A stretch of DNA of 5,166 nt. It comes from CAZNKU01 sp045654805 (GTDB lineage Bacteria; Bacillota; Clostridia; Monoglobales; Firm-18). The translations under genes were made by a program, and so were the position numbers. Positions 1 to 5,166 of this stretch are shown one piece after another. Where the stretch lies: the NCBI GenBank assembly GCA_045654805.1, contig JAZOOD010000002.1:1-5166 (forward strand), in the 5' to 3' direction. Positions within the stretch are counted from its first letter, which is position 1; every line of letters starts with the position of its first letter. Under the pieces are notes generated by a model. That model was not told the DNA's origin, searched no databases, and saw only the letters and a program-made list of their open reading frames with translations.

Positions 1-20
1 CCAAGTCTAATCTCATTCAT
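1..20 (-). CDS. 5' end of a leftward gene, possibly a BlaI/MecI-family repressor (partial)
   Basis: On the minus strand an ATG at 20-18 opens a frame reading MNEIRL plus a partial codon before the window edge. A GGAGG ribosome binding site (29-33) lies 8 nt upstream, which fixes the start. The start resembles those of clostridial BlaI/MecI/CopY-family winged-helix repressors, which often begin with a few residues and an RLGE-type motif. That resemblance comes from memory of the family and rests on six residues only. The context supports a repressor: the promoter is overlaid by two copies of a 17-bp dyad, as expected for an autoregulated DNA-binding protein. A BlaI-family repressor would normally pair with a BlaR-type metalloprotease sensor, which would lie outside the window. 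It could be any other small regulator. That a gene starts here is fairly sure; the family is a guess. Confidence 0.5.
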
Positions 21-33
21 AGCAAAATCCTCC

Positions 34-50
34 GTCTAATGTTTGTAGAC
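34..50. promoter_or_regulatory. Proximal operator-like dyad of the leftward gene
   Basis: GTCTAATGTTTGTAGAC has outer GTC/GAC arms and is a near copy of the better dyad at 58-74, with the two copies beginning 24 bp apart. It covers the predicted transcription start and first bases of the leftward mRNA and ends immediately before the GGAGG ribosome binding site. A bound protein here would block initiation or early elongation. The tandem arrangement suggests cooperative binding of two dimers. The identity of the protein is inferred from position only. Confidence 0.5.
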
Positions 51-56
51 ACATAT

Positions 57-85
57 AGTCTACCATTTGTAGACGTATTTGTCAA
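57..85 (-). promoter_or_regulatory. Sigma-A type promoter for the leftward gene
   Basis: On the minus strand a perfect -35 TTGACA (85-80) is followed after exactly 17 bp by TAGACT (62-57), which matches four of six positions of the -10 consensus. The predicted start is near position 50, giving a leader of about 30 nt before the ATG at 20. The -10 lies inside the dyad at 58-74, so access by RNA polymerase and by the dyad-binding protein should be mutually exclusive. Confidence 0.6.
58..74. promoter_or_regulatory. Promoter-overlapping operator dyad of the leftward gene
   Basis: GTCTACCATTTGTAGAC is a perfect 6-bp inverted repeat (GTCTAC/GTAGAC) around 5 bp. It lies across the spacer and -10 hexamer of the leftward promoter, the classical place for a repressor site. 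The TAC...GTA core resembles the TACAnnTGTA operators of BlaI/MecI/CopY repressors, but the spacing between TAC and GTA is 5 rather than 4, so assignment to that family is uncertain. Confidence 0.55.
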
Positions 86-135
86 TAGTAGTCATTGAAT
101 GTTTACAAAACAGTTCGCCTATTACGTTACAAATA

Positions 136-164
136 TTTACAAACACATGATTATATGATATAAT
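136..164 (+). promoter_or_regulatory. Sigma-A type promoter for the STAND NTPase gene
   Basis: TTTACA (136-141) and a perfect TATAAT (159-164) are separated by 17 bp. Transcription should start near 171, giving an untranslated leader of about 100 nt. The -35 is part of one of three TACAAA-containing words at 101-143 and resembles the half-sites of the dyads at 34-74, so one regulator might act on both divergent promoters. That is inference. Confidence 0.65.
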
Positions 165-269
165 TTTATAAAAGTGTAAAGCGCATCCCGGGAATATATG
201 CTTGAGATCTTTTGAGTGAAAAACCATATGTTCATGATGCAGATTAATTTTAAAGAAAGAGGTTGAAAA

Positions 270-3200
270 ATGGATTGGCTTTTTAAAGAACTTTGGGGGG
301 CAGTTAAACCCTATGCCATCAAAATCGTTACTAAAATAAAAATTCGTCTCAGAGTAAAAAAAGTCTCTTCTGAGGTGAAAAATGCTTTTTTAGACAAACT
401 TGGAAGAAAAGAATACTTTAATGCGCTGGACAGATATTTATCAAATAATAAGATTTTTTCGAATTTTATAAACAATTGCAATGTTACTGGAATTCATGAG
501 TATAAAACTATAAACGAGTATATTGAGATACATATAGATAGATTTATAAGCGCAAATCCAAATTACTATCCTGAAAAAAGCAGCATAAAAAAGGCTCTGG
601 CTGAACTGTTTTCACTAATATTTGATGGACTTAATAAAATTGAAAATGATGAACTTAGAAGCCTTACCAATATCTTAAAAGAGCATACATCAAACTTGGA
701 AACAATACTCACTGATGTAGACAAAAAGATTGAGAAGTTAGACAGAAAAGTGGACAGTGTCTCGCGAGAAATAATTGAATTAATCGGGCGAGGTATTAAC
801 TGTGATAAATCTTTAACTCTTGAAACGATATCTGCTGTTCTAACAGCTCCTTTTGTAGCTCCAGAGATAGATGTTAAGCAGTTGTGTCAGAGAACCGAGG
901 TTGTTAATGCAATAATCGAAGAAAGCAAACGCAATGATTGGATTCATTTAAGAGGCAGTGCTTGGTCTGGAAAGACTTCCTTGGCTTTGTTATTAAAGGA
1001 ACAAATAACTAATTCACTATGGATTGATTTCTCAATAGGAAATCCTATCGGTATTTTGAAATCTTTTGATATTATTTTTAACAACCAGAATTCTGAATTA
1101 GAAATAAGCTGTGTCATAATAGACAACTTGCCTCAAATTATTGTTGCTAATAATCTGACACCATTGATTTCTTCTTTCATAAATAAACTAAATCAAAAAG
1201 GCATAAAGATCATAACATTGGGTGTTCATGCTATTCCTAATGTGTTTTTGATGGACAAGCAGCTATCTTTTAAAAACATTGATATACAGGATTTCAGCAA
1301 AGAAGATGTTCGAGATATGATGTCCAAAATGAAAGCTCCTAGGTACTTAACAGAAGGAACAACAAGCGAGTTTGTTTTGGAACTGGCAGGAAAGAAACCA
1401 GCCGCAATTGCAATAATACTTCAATATCTCAAATTTAATAATTGGGATATAAAGTCAGAAAGCTTTTTAAAAATTATCACATTGGATATAAAGGAACTCA
1501 AAGAGCAAATAACTAGCATTCTTACGGCAACAATTAAAGATGAAAAAACGCGCGAACTTTTATACAGAATTTCTTTTGTTGGACACACCGTTCATGTCAA
1601 TGATTTAACTAAGATTGCAGACGTAGAACCCAAAATCAATTTAGTTGGAGAAAGGTTGAATGATTTACGAGGAATATGGCTTAATGGTGATAAAACAATA
1701 GATGTTAATGGAGTTTTGCGTAATTTATCTGGCGACAATTTAAGTGACGATGTCAAGGTGAATATTAACAGTATTATTGCGGATTCCATTATTGCAAAAC
1801 ATACCTTAGATCAATTGGATGTTACTCGTTTGATTTGTCATTTGGTAGGAGCTAAGCGCATAGATGAAGCAGGACATATTTATATATCGGCAATGCAATC
1901 TTTGTGTGAAGATAATATCGAATATAATGATTCATTTATGTTTGCGAAAATGTGGCATGAAATGCCGCTACCAGCAGAAATGAATGTGACAATTAAAGCA
2001 AGTATTCGTTTACTGCAAATATGGTATGACGTTCAAAATAACGAAGAAAATGATTTCATAATCGACGATTTAATCGAAACTGCTAAAGATAATGTTGTGG
2101 CTAGAGAACTCATTGTTGCCGGAGGAGCTATTCTTATTACAAAGAACCACCGTGTTGCTATGAAATTAATTAACGCAGCTAGTCATGTTGGATTGCCAAA
2201 AACTTACCAGTTTGAAGATGTGTTATCGCATAATCCTAATATGATGTTAGTGCCGTTAATGTTTTATTCAGCTAAAACTTTAAAAGATGCTGAGGATTGG
2301 TTTAATTTTGTAAAGATTAATACGACTGATTCCATGATCAAAGATTTGGATTCTTCGGAATATGCTCACTTTTTTGCACATGGTTTTGAACGCGTTAGAC
2401 CAAATATAAAAACCAACGAGCTTACAGAGTTTGTTAAGTTCGTTGAAGAAGTGTTTGCTTTTGCAATAAAGAATGATTGGTGTATTTTGGCTTCGGGTTG
2501 TGCTACAACTTTATTAAGAGTAAAAAGCATTAATGAGTCAAATTATCCCGCTACAAAAGCATTTTTTGAAAACAATATTGAAAAAACAAGTGATGTTAAA
2601 TATACTAGCAATTTAAATTTGTGGATGGGAATAATTGCAATTGATCATAAAGATTATGAATATGCTAAGCCTCTTTTGTACAAAGCAAGTCTACGCGCAG
2701 GAAGCTTTAACGCTATAGATAGCATCATTTGTTATATTAATTGTGCAATAGCCTTCTCCAACACTGGAATGCACTACGAAGCTTGCGCCACAATAAATCA
2801 AGCTTTAACGACTGCCTCAAATCACAAAGACAAGGAAGCCATATCCGCTGACTTGATTTTTAGAATGCATTTTGAAAAATTAATTTGTTTTTATTTAGCT
2901 AACTGTTTTGGAGATGCACTTGATTCACTAGAATATATCAATCAATATTTTGAGGATAATGGAACTTCTGGAAACGAGCATTTTATATCGATTGCATGCC
3001 ATTGTATTATGTATATTCAAGCCGATCTTTTGAAACACGATCCTCCAAAAAAACTAGGGGATGAGGCATATACCATTCCATATGCTGGTTTAATGTGGTC
3101 GCAGGATGATAATAAACGATACATCGGTATGAATATCGATTACAAAAAAACAATGATTCATCTATATTCTTCGTTACTATTTAATAGATATGGAAAAAGC

Positions 3201-3941
3201 GACTTGGAAAACAAGTGGTTTGATGTGTTTTTAAAAGACAACAACATTTTCAACAATTCTGCTATCGTTTCTGCTTTAGCCTTAGATAGTTTTGGTGTTA
3301 TAAAATTGTTAGAAAACAAACAATATTCTAATGTAGAAACTTTGTTATCGAAAATTGCTATACAGCCGATGCCTTCGGGCAATGATAATGTGCTCTTGAG
3401 AATAAATTTAATTAAAATAACATTTTTCTTATTGGCACATAGTGATGAAATAAATGAAATTTTACCACAGATCAAAGCGTACAACATGCCGGATTCCATT
3501 ATGACCATTTGGAATGCATGGACCGAAAGCATTGAAAAATCGCTTAATGAAACAAGCTTCGAAACATTAATCAAAAAAGGAAACGAATGCGCTAAAACCG
3601 GAGATTACTTATCTCATTTAGCATACTATTGTTTTGCAACCACCAAAGCGGATCTAAAGCAGTGGACAACGGTATACCTATCCATTTTATCTGGAATCGA
3701 TATTACGGTTTTGAGCGATGTTTTTTGGAAAAACCGCGTCTTGTTGTATGTCTTAAAAAAACAGTTGTTGGTATTCCGTTATAAAAACGAAATAGACGAA
3801 ACTACAGCAGAAGATGCTGAAAAAGTGTTGAATGTTTACTCTTATAATACTAGAGAAATAAAACAATTCTTCAAAAAAATAGTTAGTCTTTTCGATATAA
3901 ATGTTTTCCAAAAAGATCATGTGTCTTGGCTGAATTCTTAA
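270..3941 (+). CDS. Large STAND-type P-loop NTPase with TPR-like C-terminal half, candidate NLR-like antiphage protein
   Basis: The 1223-residue product starts at an ATG preceded by AAAGAGG (256-262). Residues 1-135 are mostly helical and match no effector I recognise; residues 4-22 could form an amphipathic helix but contain several lysines and are unlikely to span a membrane. Residues 138-170 look like a coiled coil. The NTPase core follows: Walker A GSAWSGKT (229-236), Walker B-like CVIIDN (281-286), a sensor-1-like strand KIITLG (313-318) and a GKKP motif (374-377) resembling the GxP motif of STAND/AP-ATPases. Residues of about 415-490 fit a winged-helix region. The rest is helical, with TPR-like units at about 783-812, 816-850 and 868-897. 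An N-terminal domain, central STAND switch and C-terminal repeat sensor is the layout of Avs, bNACHT and related defence proteins, which oligomerise on sensing a phage component. MalT-like transcription regulators share this layout, but no C-terminal LuxR-type HTH is evident here. Arginine codons lean to AGA/AGG more than in lexA, consistent with acquisition. The NTPase call is firm; the defence role is inferred. Confidence 0.8.
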   Translation: MDWLFKELWGAVKPYAIKIVTKIKIRLRVKKVSSEVKNAFLDKLGRKEYFNALDRYLSNNKIFSNFINNCNVTGIHEYKTINEYIEIHIDRFISANPNYYPEKSSIKKALAELFSLIFDGLNKIENDELRSLTNILKEHTSNLETILTDVDKKIEKLDRKVDSVSREIIELIGRGINCDKSLTLETISAVLTAPFVAPEIDVKQLCQRTEVVNAIIEESKRNDWIHLRGSAWSGKTSLALLLKEQITNSLWIDFSIGNPIGILKSFDIIFNNQNSELEISCVIIDNLPQIIVANNLTPLISSFINKLNQKGIKIITLGVHAIPNVFLMDKQLSFKNIDIQDFSKEDVRDMMSKMKAPRYLTEGTTSEFVLELAGKKPAAIAIILQYLKFNNWDIKSESFLKIITLDIKELKEQITSILTATIKDEKTRELLYRISFVGHTVHVNDLTKIADVEPKINLVGERLNDLRGIWLNGDKTIDVNGVLRNLSGDNLSDDVKVNINSIIADSIIAKHTLDQLDVTRLICHLVGAKRIDEAGHIYISAMQSLCEDNIEYNDSFMFAKMWHEMPLPAEMNVTIKASIRLLQIWYDVQNNEENDFIIDDLIETAKDNVVARELIVAGGAILITKNHRVAMKLINAASHVGLPKTYQFEDVLSHNPNMMLVPLMFYSAKTLKDAEDWFNFVKINTTDSMIKDLDSSEYAHFFAHGFERVRPNIKTNELTEFVKFVEEVFAFAIKNDWCILASGCATTLLRVKSINESNYPATKAFFENNIEKTSDVKYTSNLNLWMGIIAIDHKDYEYAKPLLYKASLRAGSFNAIDSIICYINCAIAFSNTGMHYEACATINQALTTASNHKDKEAISADLIFRMHFEKLICFYLANCFGDALDSLEYINQYFEDNGTSGNEHFISIACHCIMYIQADLLKHDPPKKLGDEAYTIPYAGLMWSQDDNKRYIGMNIDYKKTMIHLYSSLLFNRYGKSDLENKWFDVFLKDNNIFNNSAIVSALALDSFGVIKLLENKQYSNVETLLSKIAIQPMPSGNDNVLLRINLIKITFFLLAHSDEINEILPQIKAYNMPDSIMTIWNAWTESIEKSLNETSFETLIKKGNECAKTGDYLSHLAYYCFATTKADLKQWTTVYLSILSGIDITVLSDVFWKNRVLLYVLKKQLLVFRYKNEIDETTAEDAEKVLNVYSYNTREIKQFFKKIVSLFDINVFQKDHVSWLNS

Positions 3942-3972
3942 TTAATTTTAGTTGGTATCTAAAAAATAAAAA

Positions 3973-3980
3973 GTTCGAAC
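3973..3980. promoter_or_regulatory. GTTCGAAC palindrome next to the lexA -35, possible LexA-related site
   Basis: A perfect 8-bp palindrome GTTCGAAC lies 9 bp upstream of the lexA -35 hexamer. Its CGAAC half equals one half of the Firmicutes SOS box CGAAC-N4-GTTCG, but the second half at the correct spacing is absent (GCCTC instead of GTTCG). LexA genes are commonly autoregulated, which makes the position suggestive. The operator of this Cys-Gly type LexA may also differ from the Bacillus box. Confidence 0.25.
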
Positions 3981-3989
3981 ACTTGCCTC

Positions 3990-4018
3990 TTGACAAACCG
4001 TTTTTACTGTGGTATAAT
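3990..4018 (+). promoter_or_regulatory. Perfect consensus sigma-A promoter for lexA
   Basis: TTGACA (3990-3995) and TATAAT (4013-4018) both match consensus exactly and are separated by the optimal 17 bp. Transcription should start near 4025, leaving a leader of roughly 33 nt. A promoter this strong is usual for a gene held down by a repressor, which fits LexA autorepression. It also shows that the true lexA start lies downstream at 4058 rather than at the ATG at 3926. Confidence 0.85.
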
Positions 4019-4057
4019 CTAAATGTACCAAATGTTTCATATAGGTTTGAGGTGCTT

Positions 4058-4672
4058 ATGAGAAGTAAAAACGAAGCCGTGTTTGGTGAGATAATCGAGT
4101 TTGTAAATCGTTACTTTGAGAAGAACGGTCGCTCCCCGTCGACCAGAGAAATCGAAGGCGCGATAGGTAAGTCTCACGTTACGGTGCAGAGATATCTCGT
4201 TGCTATGCGAGAGCGCGGAGAAATTGAATACGATGGTCACAGAAGCATTGTCACTCCGTTTATGCGCGAGATGGTGGATACAAATCGCGTTGAGATGGGT
4301 AACAGTATTCCTTGCGGTGCGCTCGACGACGTGATAGATGAAGAGATAGAGCATCTTCGTTTGCCTAAAACGATTACCGGAGAGGGAGATTTTTTTCTGC
4401 TTCGCGCACGCGGTGAGTCTATGATAAAAGCCGGAATTGATGACGGTGACCTCGTTCTCATACGCAAACAGGAAACTGCTAAGCAAGGAAATATCGTTGC
4501 TTTTCTCTATGATAACGAACAAACAACTCTCAAAAGACTTAAGTACAAGGATGATGCAATTTATCTTTGCCCGGAAAATGATTCGATGCAGCCTATCGTA
4601 ATTCGCGGAGAAGATCGTGCAAAGCTTCGCATCCAAGGAGTTGCTACTGGTATCATTAAGAAAATTGAGTGA
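4058..4672 (+). CDS. lexA: LexA-family SOS repressor (S24 self-cleaving)
   Basis: This 204-residue protein has the usual LexA length and both domains. An N-terminal winged helix-turn-helix (about residues 3-66) carries GRSPSTREIEGAIG (24-37) followed by a recognition-helix region SHVTVQRYL (39-47). The C-terminal S24 peptidase domain has a self-cleavage site Cys86-Gly87 in SIPCG, the nucleophile Ser121 in GESM and the general base Lys159 in TTLKRL. The Cys-Gly bond, rather than the enterobacterial Ala-Gly, is familiar from clostridial LexA proteins. Known LexA represses DNA-damage genes and is inactivated when RecA filaments stimulate its autocleavage. The start was chosen for GAGGTG (4049-4054) and because the promoter lies just upstream; the in-frame ATG at 3926 overlaps the previous gene and precedes the promoter. 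Thirteen of 18 arginines use CGN codons, unlike the upstream gene. A prophage-type S24 repressor is less likely, given the LexA-like length and HTH. Confidence 0.9.
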   Translation: MRSKNEAVFGEIIEFVNRYFEKNGRSPSTREIEGAIGKSHVTVQRYLVAMRERGEIEYDGHRSIVTPFMREMVDTNRVEMGNSIPCGALDDVIDEEIEHLRLPKTITGEGDFFLLRARGESMIKAGIDDGDLVLIRKQETAKQGNIVAFLYDNEQTTLKRLKYKDDAIYLCPENDSMQPIVIRGEDRAKLRIQGVATGIIKKIE

Positions 4673-4684
4673 GGAGGTGTTGAT

Positions 4685-4786
4685 GTGAACAGAAACGATG
4701 ATGGCAGAAAGAATATGCCGAAATCTCGTTGCCCTTACTGCGACTCTCGAGTCGTAGATTCAAGAACACCTACGCTCAAAACTTGA
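4685..4786 (+). CDS. 33-residue peptide with one CPYC zinc knuckle, probably a truncated zinc-ribbon gene
   Basis: A strong ribosome binding site GAGGAGGTG (4671-4679) overlapping the lexA stop precedes a GTG start at 4685, 12 nt after lexA, so translation with lexA is likely. The ATG at 4683 is followed at once by TGA and cannot be used. The peptide is basic and contains SRCPYCDSRVVDSR (residues 14-27), resembling the first knuckle of NrdR-like or other small zinc-ribbon proteins. The second CxxC pair is missing because a TGA ends the frame at 4784. If read through, the frame gives eleven more residues including FCCGQ before another TGA at 4820. It is therefore either a remnant of a longer gene or a very small real protein. 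A hairpin (4738-4757, CGACTC/GAGTCG core) lies inside it. The function is unknown. Confidence 0.45.
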   Translation: MNRNDDGRKNMPKSRCPYCDSRVVDSRTPTLKT

Positions 4787-4864
4787 CTTGTTGAATTTTG
4801 TTGTGGCCAAATAAGTGGTTGAAGAAATTCAAGCTTAAAAGCAACACTGAAAAAACAAAACAAA

Positions 4865-4908
4865 AAAATACCAAAATCTCCAGCATATTCAAGAGATTTT
4901 GGTATTTT
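4865..4908. terminator. Bidirectional intrinsic terminator after the lexA unit
   Basis: A perfect 16-bp inverted repeat, AAAATACCAAAATCTC (4865-4880) and GAGATTTTGGTATTTT (4893-4908), encloses a 12-nt loop. The arms end in A-rich and T-rich tracts, with further TTTT after the right arm, so it should terminate in both directions. It ends the lexA/small-gene transcript and shields it from leftward transcription coming from the tRNA remnant region. Confidence 0.85.
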
Positions 4909-4938
4909 CCTTTTGGTCGGAATGTTCATAGCGGATAC

Positions 4939-4969
4939 AAAAAAAGTGAGTGTCCTTATGGACACTCAC
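4939..4969 (-). terminator. Intrinsic terminator downstream of the tRNA remnant
   Basis: On the minus strand GTGAGTGTCC and GGACACTCAC form a perfect 10-bp stem (4946-4969) with a 4-nt loop, followed by seven T (4945-4939). It begins 2 nt after the CCA of the tRNA fragment. This is the arrangement of a normal tRNA gene terminator, suggesting that a tRNA was once, or still is, transcribed leftward here. Confidence 0.88.
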
Positions 4970-4971
4970 AC

Positions 4972-4999
4972 TGGTCGAAGTGACAGGATTTGAACCTGC
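4972..4999 (-). pseudogene. 3' fragment of a tRNA gene (T arm, acceptor strand, CCA), probably tRNA-Pro
   Basis: The minus strand reads a T stem GCAGG, T loop TTCAAAT, T stem CCTGT (4999-4983), acceptor 3' strand CACTTCG (4982-4976), discriminator A and encoded CCA (4974-4972). All features of a tRNA 3' end are intact. Position 72 is G, which requires C at position 1; with discriminator A73 this points to tRNA-Pro. The partner strand CGAAGTG does not occur upstream on the minus strand, and no D arm or anticodon arm is found in the expected 50 bases. The gene is thus incomplete. It may be a displaced copy made by an element integrating into a tRNA 3' end, or the end of a tRNA broken by insertion. 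Confidence 0.75.
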
Positions 5000-5166
5000 A
5001 CTGCCCTTCCGAAAAAAATAGTCGCTGCGCGTCACTCCTCCTGCTCGCTCCTTCAGCTCCTTTTTTCGTTAATCGCTTCTCAAAAAGCTTATTAACCCTT
5101 TTTGCTCGCTCACCCTTGGTCCCGAAGTTGCAAAACATGTTTTTTGAACATAATTGTTTACATATA
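5000..5166 (-). other. Gene-free region upstream of the tRNA fragment, with a possible tRNA-Pro anticodon-loop remnant
   Basis: No convincing protein gene is present. The minus strand at 5126-5112 reads TTCGGGACCAAGGGT, which matches the expected anticodon loop (TT-CGG-GA), 3' anticodon stem and start of the variable loop of a tRNA-Pro(CGG). The 5' stem bases that should precede it (GCAAC) do not pair with it. Between this segment and the T arm lie about 112 bases containing two copies of GAGCGAGC (minus strand, 5111-5104 and 5050-5043), the possible stem GTTAAT/ATTAAC and an outer stem CGAAAAAA/TTTTTTCG. On the right is a 12-bp palindrome AAAACATGTTTT (5132-5143). The anticodon reading could be coincidence. 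Confidence 0.35.

Noticed and set aside
104..117. SOS box upstream of the STAND gene at AGTTCG
   Set aside because: Only the right half GTTCG is present; the left half position reads TACAA.
171..269. Riboswitch or attenuator in the STAND gene leader
   Set aside because: Only short palindromes (TCCCGGGA, AGATCT, CATATG) are visible; no terminator stem or known riboswitch core was recognised.
3158..3574. 138-codon antisense frame within the STAND gene
   Set aside because: It is a mirror of the TPR-like coding region with no ribosome binding site or family resemblance.
4020..4045. SOS box near the lexA transcription start
   Set aside because: The best alignment to CGAAC-N4-GTTCG around GAAACATTTGGT on the minus strand matches only about half of the fixed positions.
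3926..4057. N-terminal extension of LexA from the ATG at 3926
   Set aside because: It overlaps the STAND gene end, precedes the perfect lexA promoter, and adds 44 residues not expected in LexA; GAGGTG and the ATG at 4058 fit much better.
4037..4636. 199-codon antisense frame opposite lexA
   Set aside because: It is opposite a well-supported lexA gene, has no recognisable domain and no evident ribosome binding site.
4738..4757. CGACTC/GAGTCG hairpin as a terminator or attenuator
   Set aside because: There is no T-tract after it and it lies inside the small coding frame; a chance palindrome is as likely.
4798..4983. 61-codon plus-strand frame after lexA
   Set aside because: It runs through both terminator hairpins and the tRNA fragment, so it is not a plausible protein.
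4972..5050. Complete tRNA gene on the minus strand
   Set aside because: No anticodon arm, D arm or 5' acceptor strand CGAAGTG can be placed within the normal tRNA length.
4956..5138. 60-codon minus-strand frame ending past the tRNA CCA
   Set aside because: Its C-terminal part is a translation of the T arm, acceptor and terminator; no good ribosome binding site is seen.

Overview
The window reads as chromosomal DNA from a low-GC Gram-positive bacterium, most likely a member of the Clostridia. The evidence is AT-rich DNA, purine-rich ribosome binding sites, near-consensus sigma-A promoters, a LexA of the clostridial type that self-cleaves at a Cys-Gly bond, and a tRNA remnant that encodes its CCA end. 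The species cannot be named from the sequence alone.

Layout from left to right. Positions 1-20 hold the first six codons of a gene reading leftward off the window. Its start resembles BlaI/MecI-type repressors, and its promoter (57-85) is overlaid by two copies of a 17-bp dyad (34-50 and 58-74), as expected for autorepression. A divergent promoter (136-164) drives a single very large gene (270-3941). Its 1223-residue product has an unassigned helical N-terminal domain, a coiled coil, a P-loop STAND-type NTPase core and a long helical/TPR-like C-terminal half. This layout matches bacterial NLR-like antiphage proteins (Avs, bNACHT and relatives), so it is the best candidate for an undescribed defence system. 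Its effector chemistry cannot be read from the sequence.

After a 116-bp gap carrying a perfect consensus promoter comes lexA (4058-4672), an SOS-type repressor with an intact cleavage site and Ser/Lys dyad. Twelve bases later a tiny GTG-start gene (4685-4786) encodes a 33-residue peptide with one CPYC zinc knuckle and looks like a truncated zinc-ribbon gene. A strong bidirectional hairpin terminator (4865-4908) closes this transcription unit.

From about 4939 to the end there is no protein gene. The minus strand carries the T arm, acceptor 3' strand and CCA of a tRNA (probably tRNA-Pro), followed directly by a perfect intrinsic terminator. The 5' part of the tRNA is missing. A possible anticodon-loop fragment lies about 110 bases further upstream on the same strand, suggesting a tRNA broken by an insertion or left by an integration event.

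The genes do not form one obvious operon. The STAND gene has its own promoter, no hairpin followed by a T-tract separates it from lexA, and lexA plus the small gene have their own promoter. The STAND gene looks like an acquired accessory gene lodged between a divergent repressor gene and a core lexA locus.
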